Below, piece after piece: positions 7,787 to 15,720 of a DNA stretch of 26,514 nt. Below the pieces are notes generated by a model, which saw nothing but the letters and a program-made list of their open reading frames with translations, made no database searches and had not been told where the DNA came from. The stretch covers positions 1 to 26,514 of the forward strand of contig CAJTZD010000049.1 in the NCBI GenBank assembly GCA_910584235.1, written 5' to 3'. The position numbers and the translations under genes were made by a program. Within the stretch, counting starts at the first letter, position 1. Every line of letters begins with the position of its first letter. Source of the stretch: an uncultured Acetatifactor sp. (GTDB lineage: Bacteria > Bacillota > Clostridia > Lachnospirales > Lachnospiraceae).

Positions 7787-7958
7787 TTTTCTTCTTTCAT
7801 CCAGACTTTACTGTTGGTCCCGGAATCGCACCGGGTCAGCCGTGGCGGGTTTCGCTGTCACCCCGCCCCGGGTCGCGGACTTTACCGCCAGTAGGGAATT
7901 CCGCCTGCAGGACATCTGTCCGCGTCCCGCAGGGGTCACCCGACCCCGAAGAATTTTC
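7787..7958 (-). promoter_or_regulatory. FMN riboswitch (RFN element)
   Basis: The minus strand has the conserved RFN blocks in order: TTCTTCGGGG opening, GGGTGA, ATTCCC, ACTGGCGGTAAAGTCCGCGA, then the GGCTGACCCGGTGCGATTCC and ACAGTAAAGTCTGGATG blocks, closed by GAAAGAAGAA. High FMN is expected to switch off ribU. The P2 loop, where most members have a short GAAA-type link, holds a 35-nt insertion (7901-7935) that can fold on itself through CCTGC/GCAGG. The promoter lies just upstream at 7977-8005. Confidence 0.95.
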
Positions 7959-7976
7959 TTTTAGTTGACAAAAAAC

Positions 7977-8005
7977 AGTATACTCCCGTTTTCCGGAAAA
8001 CGCAA
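7977..8005 (-). promoter_or_regulatory. Promoter of the FMN riboswitch and ribU
   Basis: TTGCGT (8000-8005) and TATACT (7977-7982) are separated by 17 bp on the minus strand, and the riboswitch begins about 12 nt after the expected start point. The spacer contains most of a 16-bp perfect palindrome, CGTTTTCCGGAAAACG (7987-8002). Confidence 0.75.
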
Positions 8006-8028
8006 GCTTTTTTCGCTATGCCGTAACC

Positions 8029-9990
8029 CTACGCCGTAACCGCGTTCCCGGTGTAGAGCTGGTAGTACTTTCCCTGCTGCTCCATAAGCTCGTCATGGGT
8101 GCCCCGCTCGATGATGCGGCCCTGCTCCAGCACGATGATGCAGTCGCTGTTTTTGACCGTGGAGAGCCTGTGGGCGATGACGAAGTTCGTCCGGCCTTTC
8201 ATCAGCGCGTCCATGCCCTGCTGCACCAGCTTCTCTGTCCTGGTGTCGATGGAGCTGGTGGCCTCGTCCAGGATCAGTACCGGGGGATCCGCAATGGCCG
8301 CCCTGGCGATGGCAAGGAGCTGCCGCTGACCCTGGCTTAGGTTGGCGCCGTCCCCGTGGAGCATGGTGTCGTATCCGTCCGGCAGCCTTTGGATGAATCC
8401 GTGGGCGTTAGCCAGCACCGCGGCCTTTTTCACCTCCGAGTCCGTGGCGTCCATTTTGCCGTAGCGGATGTTCTCCATGACGGTACCTGTGAACAGGTGG
8501 GTGTCCTGGAGCACGATTCCTAAGGAGCGTCGCAGATCCGCTTTTTTGATCTTGTTCACGTTGATATTGTCATATCGTATCTTCCCGTCCTGAATATCGT
8601 AGAACCGGTTGATCAGGTTGGTGATGGTGGTCTTTCCTGCGCCGGTGGCGCCTACGAATGCGATCTTCTGGCCGGGTTTCGCGTGGAGCACGATGTCGTG
8701 GAGAATCATCTTATCGTCATTGTAGCCGAAGTCCACGCCGTCAAACACCACATCCCCGGTAAGCTCCACATAGGTGGTGGTATTGTCCGCCTTGTGGTAA
8801 TGCTTCCAGGCCCAGAGCCCCGTGCGCTCCTTTGCCTCGGTGAGTTCGCCGTCTGCCCCCCGCACCGCGTTCACCAGCTCCACGTAGCCCTGGTCCACCT
8901 CCGGCTTCTCGTCCATGAGCTTGAAGATCCGGTCCGCACCGGCCAGGGCCATGATGATGCTGTTGAACTGCATGCTGACCTGGTTGATGGGCATGTTAAA
9001 GGATTTGTTAAAATTCAGAAAGCTGGCAAGGCCGCCCAGTGTCAGCCCGGACACCCCTGTGATAGCCAGAATTCCCCCCACCACGGCACAGACCACATAG
9101 CTTAGGTTGCCCAACTGGGCGTTCACGGGCCCCATGATGTTGGCGAAGCGGTTGGCCTGGTAGGCGCTTTCGAAGAGCTGGTCGTTGAGGGCATTGAACT
9201 GATCCAGGCTCTCTTTCTCATGACAGAATACTTTCACCACCTTTTGCCCGGTCATGGTCTCCTCCACACAGCCGTTCACCGCGCCGATGGCTTTCTGCTG
9301 AGCCAGGAAGTAGCGGCTGCTTAAGCCTCCGATTTTCTTGGTGGCTATCAGCATGATGCCCACCATAAAAAGCGTCACCAAAGTCAGCGGGATATCCAGC
9401 ACCAGCATGCAGACAAAGACGCTGACTACCGTGATGGCGCTGTTGATCATCTGGGGAATGCTCTGGCTGATCATCTGGCGCAGGGTGTCGATGTCGTTGG
9501 TGTACATGGACATGATGTCCCCGTGAGCGTGGGTGTCAAAGTATTTAATCGGAAGAGACTCCATTTTTTCAAACATATCGTTGCGGATGTTGCGCAGGGT
9601 CCCCTGGCCGATGTTGATCAGGATTCTGGACTGGGTGAACGATGCCGCCACGCCCAGGGCATAGAAGCATGCCACCCGCATGATGGCCCCCTGCAGCGGC
9701 CCGAAGTCCGGGCTCTCCCTGCCGATCAGGGGCAGGATATAGGAATCGATCAGGGTCCGCATGAACATGGTTCCCTGGAGGCTGGCATATACGGAGGCAA
9801 AAATGCATATCACCACCACAATCCAGCCTAGTGCGTAATCCTTTAATGTATAGCCCATGACCCGCTTGAACAGCTTGCCCGGGTTTTCTATCTTGGGCCT
9901 GGGCCCTCTGGGGCCTCTGCCGGGGCCGCCAGGACCGGGGCCGTGGCCGGCCGGGCCTTTATTACCGTTTTGATTCTTCTGTTCTGCCAT
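8029..9990 (-). CDS. ABC exporter half-transporter with the catalytic ATP site
   Basis: This 653-residue half-transporter (membrane domain, then ATPase) pairs with the product of 10046-11788. The ATPase has Walker A GATGAGKT (447-454), Q-loop LQDTHLF, Walker B VLILDE with catalytic E576, and H607 in IAHRLS, so its own ATP site looks competent. Its signature is LSQGQ (551-555) rather than LSGGQ; this lines the partner's degenerate site. The N-terminus carries a Gly/Pro/Arg-rich tail at residues 9-33, and about 40 residues are inserted between the membrane and ATPase domains (about 368-408). A multidrug-type or peptide substrate is likely from the family and the MarR context, but unproven. GGAGGG stands nine nt before the ATG. 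It is the last gene of its operon; I see no strong terminator before 8005. Confidence 0.93.
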   Translation of the reverse strand: MAEQKNQNGNKGPAGHGPGPGGPGRGPRGPRPKIENPGKLFKRVMGYTLKDYALGWIVVVICIFASVYASLQGTMFMRTLIDSYILPLIGRESPDFGPLQGAIMRVACFYALGVAASFTQSRILINIGQGTLRNIRNDMFEKMESLPIKYFDTHAHGDIMSMYTNDIDTLRQMISQSIPQMINSAITVVSVFVCMLVLDIPLTLVTLFMVGIMLIATKKIGGLSSRYFLAQQKAIGAVNGCVEETMTGQKVVKVFCHEKESLDQFNALNDQLFESAYQANRFANIMGPVNAQLGNLSYVVCAVVGGILAITGVSGLTLGGLASFLNFNKSFNMPINQVSMQFNSIIMALAGADRIFKLMDEKPEVDQGYVELVNAVRGADGELTEAKERTGLWAWKHYHKADNTTTYVELTGDVVFDGVDFGYNDDKMILHDIVLHAKPGQKIAFVGATGAGKTTITNLINRFYDIQDGKIRYDNINVNKIKKADLRRSLGIVLQDTHLFTGTVMENIRYGKMDATDSEVKKAAVLANAHGFIQRLPDGYDTMLHGDGANLSQGQRQLLAIARAAIADPPVLILDEATSSIDTRTEKLVQQGMDALMKGRTNFVIAHRLSTVKNSDCIIVLEQGRIIERGTHDELMEQQGKYYQLYTGNAVTA

Positions 9991-10045
9991 ATGTTTCTAT
10001 CCCTCCTGACTGCGCTGTCCCCTGTGGACCGGACAGGCGCGCTCT

Positions 10046-11788
10046 TTATTTTTTTTCATCGAAATCTCCGCTGCCGCTTACCTGGGCCTCATAGACCTCC
10101 CTGTAGATGTCGTTGCCGGCAAGCAGCTCCTCATGGGAGGCGAATCCGTTTATCTGTCCGTCGTGCATGACGATGATTTTGTCCGCTTGCTCCACACTGG
10201 AAATCCTCTGGGCGATGATTAGCTTCGTAGTGCCGGGGATAGACTGGGCGAAAGCCTGCCGTATCCTGGCATCCGTGGCCGTGTCCACCGCGCTGGTGGA
10301 ATCGTCCAGTATGAGGATCTTCGGCTTCTTTAAAAGCGCCCTGGCGATACACAGCCTCTGCTTCTGGCCGCCGGATACATTGGTGCCGCCCTGTTCTATG
10401 TAGGTATCGTATTTTTCGGGCATCTTCTGGATAAACTCATCGGCGCAGGCCAGTTCACAGGCATGCCTGCACTCTTCCTCAGTGGCCTCTTTGTCTCCCC
10501 AGCGGAGGTTTTCCAGAATCGTGCCGGAGAACAGCACATTGTTCTGCAGCACTACGGCCACCTGATTGCGCAGGGCTTCCATGTCATAATTTTTCACGTC
10601 CACGCCGCCTACCAAAAGCCGCCCCTCCGTCACGTCGTAGAGCCTGCTGATCAGGTTCACCAGGCTGGACTTGGCGCTGCCGGTGCCGCCGATGATGCCT
10701 ATGGTCTCGCCGGATTTGATCTCCAGGTTTATATTTTTCAGCACGGGCTCCTTAGCGTCCTTTTTGTAGCTGAACGATACGTTGTCGAAGAGAATGCTGC
10801 CGTCCTTTACCTCATGGACGGGCTCCGCAGGATTGGCCAGATCCGCCTTTTCGTTCAACACCTCGCAGATACGTCTGGCGCTGGCCGCGGACATGGTGAC
10901 CATGACGAAAATCATGGAAAGCATCATCAGGCTCATGAGGATATTCATACAATAGGTCAGCATACTCATGAGCTGCCCCGTGGTCAGGGCTTCCTGGACG
11001 ATCATGTGGGCCCCGGTCCAGCTGATCAGCAGGATACAGGCATATACGGTGAAGTTCATCACCGGATTGTTCCAGATGACGATACTCTCTGCCTTGCAGA
11101 ATATCTTGTACAGATTGCCGCTGGCGGTCTTGAACTTTTCGATCTCATGGTCTTCCCTGACATAGGCCTTTACCACCCGGATGGCGGAGACATTCTCCTG
11201 TACGCTTTCGTTCAGAGCGTCATATTTTGGAAAAGCCTGGGAGAAATGCTTTGTGGCCTGGCTGACGATGAAAGCAAGCACACAGCCAAGCAGGATCACC
11301 GCCACCAAGTAGATACTGGCCAGGCGGGGGCTGATGAAAAAGGACATGGCCATGGCGCAGATCAGGCTGGCCGGCGCGCGCATGCACATCCGCAGGATCA
11401 TCTGGTAGGCGTTCTGCATGTTGGTCACGTCCGTGGTGAGCCTGGTCACCAGGCCGGAGGTGCTGAACTTGTCGATATTGGAGAAGCTGAATGTCTGTAT
11501 GTTCTCATACATGGCCCTGCGCAGGTTCCTGGCAAATCCCGCGGAGGCTCTGGCGCCGAACTGTCCTCCCAGAATGCCCAGGGTCAGGCTGCACAGCGCC
11601 GCCGCCAGCATCAGCGCTCCGATGAGATAAATGTGGTTCATGTTCCCCGCCGTGACGCCGTCGTCTATGATGGACGCCATGAGCAGGGGGATGATGGTCT
11701 CCATGATGACCTCTCCGATCATGAAGACCGGGGTCAGGATGGAGTCTTTCTTGAATTCCTTGATGTGGGATCCAAGTGTTTTTAGCAT
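10046..11788 (-). CDS. ABC exporter half-transporter with a degenerate ATP site
   Basis: This 580-residue half-transporter has six membrane helices in residues 1-305, then an ATPase domain. Walker A is GGTGSAKSS (367-375) with Ala where Gly is usual, the signature VSGGQ (471-475) is normal, Walker B is ILILDD with Asp496 replacing the catalytic Glu, and Gln527 replaces the switch His. These changes mark the non-hydrolysing site of heterodimeric exporters such as BmrCD, LmrCD and TM287/288. Its intact signature should complete the active site of the partner encoded at 8029-9990, 55 nt downstream. It begins 4 nt after the MarR gene, so the three genes form one operon. Confidence 0.94.
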   Translation of the reverse strand: MLKTLGSHIKEFKKDSILTPVFMIGEVIMETIIPLLMASIIDDGVTAGNMNHIYLIGALMLAAALCSLTLGILGGQFGARASAGFARNLRRAMYENIQTFSFSNIDKFSTSGLVTRLTTDVTNMQNAYQMILRMCMRAPASLICAMAMSFFISPRLASIYLVAVILLGCVLAFIVSQATKHFSQAFPKYDALNESVQENVSAIRVVKAYVREDHEIEKFKTASGNLYKIFCKAESIVIWNNPVMNFTVYACILLISWTGAHMIVQEALTTGQLMSMLTYCMNILMSLMMLSMIFVMVTMSAASARRICEVLNEKADLANPAEPVHEVKDGSILFDNVSFSYKKDAKEPVLKNINLEIKSGETIGIIGGTGSAKSSLVNLISRLYDVTEGRLLVGGVDVKNYDMEALRNQVAVVLQNNVLFSGTILENLRWGDKEATEEECRHACELACADEFIQKMPEKYDTYIEQGGTNVSGGQKQRLCIARALLKKPKILILDDSTSAVDTATDARIRQAFAQSIPGTTKLIIAQRISSVEQADKIIVMHDGQINGFASHEELLAGNDIYREVYEAQVSGSGDFDEKK

Positions 11789-11792
11789 GATT

Positions 11793-12299
11793 CTACACTT
11801 CCTTTTCGTTGTATTTTTTGATTTTTGCCTGAGGGGATTCTTCCTCCTCCGGCTCCGCGTTGATCTCCTCCAGGTTCTTCAGCAGAATTCCCAGCAGGCG
11901 GTAGAGCTCGGATACTTCCGCGTCCGACATTCCCTCCAGCACTCTGTCCCCTATCCAGTCCATATGGCGCTCGATCTTCTCATGGTTCTGATAGGCCTCC
12001 GGGGTCATCTGGATCCGCTTCAGCCTCCCGTCCTTGTCCTGGGCCTTCCGCAGGATCAGCCCCTCCCGCTCCATGACCTGCAGGGTATTGGAGACCGTGG
12101 CGCCGGAAATGCGGAATTCCTTTTCCAGGTCTTTCTGGTACACAGGCTGGTCCCTGTGATGGTACAGATAGCCCAGGATGCCGCCCTGGAGCTGGGTCTT
12201 GGGGCCTTTCTTTACGTCGGGGCCGGTTTTGTGGATGGACAGCTTGATCAGGTTATGGATGACGCGCAGGAGGAATGTGATTCTTTTTCTTTCTTCCAT
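11793..12299 (-). CDS. MarR-family transcriptional regulator
   Basis: The 168-residue protein is a winged helix-turn-helix regulator of the MarR family. The DNA-binding part runs from about residue 40 to 110, with the recognition region in KEFRISGATVSNTLQVMERE and the wing in KAQDKDGRLKRIQMT. Flanking helices at both ends would form the dimer. The C-terminus is acidic and then basic (EPEEEESPQAKIKKYNEKEV). It is the first gene of the exporter operon and is preceded by a strong promoter with three palindromic sites, so it very probably represses its own operon until a ligand binds. GGAAGGAG precedes the ATG by three nt. Confidence 0.93.
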   Translation of the reverse strand: MEERKRITFLLRVIHNLIKLSIHKTGPDVKKGPKTQLQGGILGYLYHHRDQPVYQKDLEKEFRISGATVSNTLQVMEREGLILRKAQDKDGRLKRIQMTPEAYQNHEKIERHMDWIGDRVLEGMSDAEVSELYRLLGILLKNLEEINAEPEEEESPQAKIKKYNEKEV

Positions 12300-12323
12300 G
12301 GGCTCCTTCCTTTTTTGTTTTTA

Positions 12324-12375
12324 TTAGCGGGCTAACTTGTATGTTAGTTCGCTAAGTATTTTGTTAGCTTACTAA
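12324..12375. promoter_or_regulatory. Triple operator array for the MarR-type regulator
   Basis: Three copies of TTAG-N4-CTAA lie at 12324-12335, 12344-12355 and 12364-12375. Each is a perfect 4+4 palindrome and the starts are exactly 20 bp apart, so all three face the same side of the helix. The right-hand copy touches the -10 box of the operon promoter and covers the expected start point. The arrangement suggests side-by-side binding of regulator dimers. Confidence 0.8.
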
Positions 12376-12403
12376 CTATATCGCTTTTTGAGGGATTTGT
12401 CAA
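12375..12403 (-). promoter_or_regulatory. Promoter of the marR-exporter operon
   Basis: On the minus strand TTGACA (12398-12403) and TATAGT (12375-12380) are separated by 17 bp. The leader of about 70 nt contains the operator array and ends with GGAAGGAG before the MarR start codon. Confidence 0.88.
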
Positions 12404-12458
12404 GTACAAAATTTGAAGGGTATGGCCGAAGAGGCTTACAGCGGATCAAAAGGCGGAA

Positions 12459-12499
12459 AAAGCCCGCGAATATATGTATCCCATATACTCACAGGCTTT
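12459..12499 (-). terminator. Strong terminator of the glycan operon
   Basis: Two 17-nt arms (12459-12475 and 12483-12499) pair along their whole length, with a few G-U pairs, around a 7-nt loop. On the minus strand the stem ends in GGGCTTTTT. It lies 36 nt beyond the alpha-mannosidase stop codon and closes the operon that starts near 22350. Confidence 0.92.
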
Positions 12500-12535
12500 T
12501 CTGTTCGTTGCAATATAACCGTTTCTTTCGCATTT

Positions 12536-15500
12536 TTATGATTTCAGACTAAGTTTTACGGTTTTGATCTCAAAGGGCCGGAAAGAAAGCGTAATCTTTT
12601 GCCCATCCTCCCCGACGAAAGTACATGGCTCCATGGTTTCTTCCAACAGATTGACTATATTTGCATCATCAATCCGGTAATCGGAGGACAACTGCACCGA
12701 AGTGCGGGCGCCTCTGTATTCATGCAGGCGCACAATGATACCGTCGGCGGCCTCCGCTTCTTTCACCGCATCGATCTTGACAGATTTCCCTGCCAGGCGC
12801 ACAAGTTTTTTCTCCTGTGCAGGTTTGGCATCCGCAAATACCGTAACCGGAAGATTTAATTTCTCCGCCTCTTCCACTGTACCACAGGCCGTGATACTGC
12901 CGGCGTGGGGGTAAAGGGCATAGGTAAAAGTATGTTCTCCCATATCCGCCTGGGGATCCGGCGCTTTGGGCGAGCGCAGGAGGCTGAGCTTGACGGCGCT
13001 TCCCTCTATATTGTAGCCGTATTTGCTGTCATTCAAAAGGCTTACCCCGTAGCCGCTCTCTGACAGATCCGCCCATTTATGGCCGCACACCTCAAATTTT
13101 GCCTGATCCCAGCTTGTGTTTCTATGGGTGGGCCGTTCTATGTACCCGAACTGGATATCATAAGCCGCTTTCACGGCGCGCACATCGGTGTAAAATGCCG
13201 TCTTTAAAAGCTTATGCTCCTCTCTCCAATCTACCCGGGTGCAAAAGTCAATCCGCGCACAGTCCCGGTAGAGCACCATTTCCTGGCGGATGGAGGAGCG
13301 GTGAAAATGATAGACAAATTCCAGCTTCATGCGAAGCGCACCCAATTCCGTGACCCTGGCCTCCCTGTCCATGGAAAGTTCTTTCCTCTTCTCTGTATAA
13401 AAGGAATCAATGTTCCAGGCATCGTCACCTAGCGGTTTGTCTTCATATAATTCCAGAACATTTCCGAAGCATCCCTCTTTCAGAACCTCCCGGCCGCATT
13501 TTTTATCGTAGATTGAGGAAAGCCGGCCCTTTTCGTCCCAGCAGACGGTTGCACAGGGCGTCTCAACCCTGCGGGATTTCAGATCGACTTGGAACGTATC
13601 TTTGCTATGCGGAGCTGTCTCTTCCCCCGGAGCAAATGTCAACTGTTTCAGGGACAGGGGAGCCAGCTTTGTCCGCACCAAATAGCCGTTCTCTGTCCTC
13701 TGGGCCTCCAGCCTCTGCTCTCCGTCATAGAAGCTGCCGGTTTTTTCCTGTTTGATCCACACATAGTCCTCCCTGGGAAATCCGTCGAATACTGTCAGCA
13801 CATACGAATTTTCTTCCGGTCTTGTAAGCCCCTCCGCGGCCTGCGCCTGCAGCGCATTCACTTCTTTTTCCAGCGCTGTGTACATAATTCTGGAGTCCTC
13901 ATAAACTTCCCGGATGGAGGAGCCGGGTATGATATCGTGGAACTGATAGAGCAAGACCTGCTCCCAGCACTTTCTCAGCCTTTCTTCCTTTCCGCTTCCT
14001 CCCGCCGTGCGGTTCCATGCGGACAGCCATTCCGCCTGGGAAAGCAGCAGCTCCATGCGGCGGTTCATTTTCTTGTTGTAGCCCTGTGTGGTATAGGTTC
14101 CCCGGTGGAACTCCAAATATAATTCCCCGTCCCAGACCGGAACCTTATCTTTCGCTTTTTCCACATTTTCATGGATTTTTCTGAAAAAACTGCCGGCTGT
14201 GTCTGTCCGCACATTGGGGAGCCCCGGCATGCGGTGGATCATCTTCCGCATCTCAAGCATTTCTCTGTTGACGCCTCCGCCGCCGTCTCCGTATCCGAAA
14301 GAGATCAGGACGTCTCTGGACAAATCTTTATTCTTGAATTTGCTCCAGCTTCCCAGAACGGTTTTCGGCGTCAGCAGTCCGTTGTAGGTGGAAAACCAAT
14401 CCTCCGCAGGCCTGTGCTCCTCCGGTGTCTCGATAAAATAGGTCAAAATCTCGCTGCCGTCTATGCCCCGCCAGAAAAACAGGTCTTCCGGAATCTGATT
14501 GCTCTCGTTCCAGCTGATCTTTGTAGTCATAAAGGTTTTCATTCCGCAGAGCTTTAGGATCTGGGGAAGCGCCCAGCTATAGCCGAATACATCCGGCAGC
14601 CATAGATATTCGCATGTCTTCCCGAATTCTTTCCGGAAAAAAGCGGTTCCGTAGAGAAACTGGCGCACAAGGGATTCCCCTGAGGGAATATTGCAGTCGG
14701 CTTCCACCCACATGCCGCCCTCCGGCTCCCATTTTCCCTCTGCGGTTTTTTTCTTTATCTTCTCGTATAACTGCGGGCAGTCCTCTTTCACGTATTGATA
14801 TAACTGTGGCTGGGACTGTAAAAAAAGATATTCCGGATACCGCTCCATCAGGCGCAGGACCGTGCCGAAAGAACGCTGGGCTTTTTCACGGGTATTTTTC
14901 AGCCGCCAGAGCCAGGCCACGTCGATATGCGTATGGCCTATGGCATGTACGGTGACGGCATGCTCTTTTTCCATCTCCCCCAGTCCCTTTTCCATCAGGG
15001 CCACAGCTCCGGCCGCGCTCTCGTAAAGCGCGTCCTCATCCCAGTCAATGGCACTCAAAATCTCTTCTGTCAGACTGATGATAGCCTGCTTATCGCTGTC
15101 CGTGGGGGCAAGGAGATCGGAAGCCTGGGCCGCTGTCTTCATATAGTAATACAAAGCGTCCGTATTCCGCTCCAGGAACGCCAGGTCTGCCTGCTGCAGA
15201 CAGAGGGTGAAATCCTCTTCCCCGTCTCCCTCCATGCCTGTCCAGGCAAGAAAAGTCAGCCGCACCCTCTTTCCCTCGTATTCCTGCAGCAGGATCTCGG
15301 TATGGTTCTCGTCCACACCCTGACAGGGTTTTCCGTCCACATAGAGCATGGCCTCGAAGCGTCCCTGCAGACGGCCTGCTTTTTTGCCGAAATGAAACAG
15401 CAATACTGTCTCGCAGTTCCCGGGCGCTTTGGGGATTTCCACGCATCTTTCCAGCCACAGATAATTGTTTCGTCCTCTCAGGCAGTCGCCGCGCCCAAAG

Positions 15501-15661
15501 GGCATGCCGTTTTCCATTTTATCGGGACAGGCACGGTAGACCTCATCCGGTCCGTTTTTCCCTTTTGCCGCCAGAAAAGGAGCTATGGACTGATGTCCGA
15601 AATATCTCCTGCTTTTCAGTTCTTCCGCCCGTCTCTCGTATTTCCTGCTTGTCTTATCCAT
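12536..15661 (-). CDS. Alpha-mannosidase, glycoside hydrolase family 38
   Basis: The 1041-residue enzyme should release alpha-linked mannose from oligosaccharides, by the retaining mechanism of GH38. The zinc motif HTHIDVAWLW gives H245 and D247, the nucleophile is probably D357 in WLPDVFG, and QFHDIIPG supplies H575; these are the four family metal ligands. An N-terminal beta-rich region (about 1-235) and a large C-terminal beta-sandwich region surround the catalytic part. No signal peptide is present, so it acts in the cytoplasm on imported sugars. It starts 59 nt after the GH116-type gene, with GAGAGG about six nt before the ATG, and is last in the operon. Linkage preference cannot be read from the sequence. 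Confidence 0.95.
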   Translation of the reverse strand: MDKTSRKYERRAEELKSRRYFGHQSIAPFLAAKGKNGPDEVYRACPDKMENGMPFGRGDCLRGRNNYLWLERCVEIPKAPGNCETVLLFHFGKKAGRLQGRFEAMLYVDGKPCQGVDENHTEILLQEYEGKRVRLTFLAWTGMEGDGEEDFTLCLQQADLAFLERNTDALYYYMKTAAQASDLLAPTDSDKQAIISLTEEILSAIDWDEDALYESAAGAVALMEKGLGEMEKEHAVTVHAIGHTHIDVAWLWRLKNTREKAQRSFGTVLRLMERYPEYLFLQSQPQLYQYVKEDCPQLYEKIKKKTAEGKWEPEGGMWVEADCNIPSGESLVRQFLYGTAFFRKEFGKTCEYLWLPDVFGYSWALPQILKLCGMKTFMTTKISWNESNQIPEDLFFWRGIDGSEILTYFIETPEEHRPAEDWFSTYNGLLTPKTVLGSWSKFKNKDLSRDVLISFGYGDGGGGVNREMLEMRKMIHRMPGLPNVRTDTAGSFFRKIHENVEKAKDKVPVWDGELYLEFHRGTYTTQGYNKKMNRRMELLLSQAEWLSAWNRTAGGSGKEERLRKCWEQVLLYQFHDIIPGSSIREVYEDSRIMYTALEKEVNALQAQAAEGLTRPEENSYVLTVFDGFPREDYVWIKQEKTGSFYDGEQRLEAQRTENGYLVRTKLAPLSLKQLTFAPGEETAPHSKDTFQVDLKSRRVETPCATVCWDEKGRLSSIYDKKCGREVLKEGCFGNVLELYEDKPLGDDAWNIDSFYTEKRKELSMDREARVTELGALRMKLEFVYHFHRSSIRQEMVLYRDCARIDFCTRVDWREEHKLLKTAFYTDVRAVKAAYDIQFGYIERPTHRNTSWDQAKFEVCGHKWADLSESGYGVSLLNDSKYGYNIEGSAVKLSLLRSPKAPDPQADMGEHTFTYALYPHAGSITACGTVEEAEKLNLPVTVFADAKPAQEKKLVRLAGKSVKIDAVKEAEAADGIIVRLHEYRGARTSVQLSSDYRIDDANIVNLLEETMEPCTFVGEDGQKITLSFRPFEIKTVKLSLKS

Positions 15662-15720
15662 TTTTTACCTCTCTGCGCGTCTCGCGCGCAAATACGCATC
15701 CATATTGATATCTACCATTT

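Noticed and set aside
7576..7800. A 74-codon frame starting inside the FMN riboswitch, considered as a leader peptide
   Set aside because: Its ATG is part of the conserved RFN 3' block, there is no ribosome binding site, and the frame runs through structured RNA.
10463..11785. A 440-codon open frame on the plus strand
   Set aside because: It lies wholly antisense to the ABC half-transporter, is rich in His, Asp and Gln with no domain, and has no ribosome binding site. It is a GC-driven shadow.
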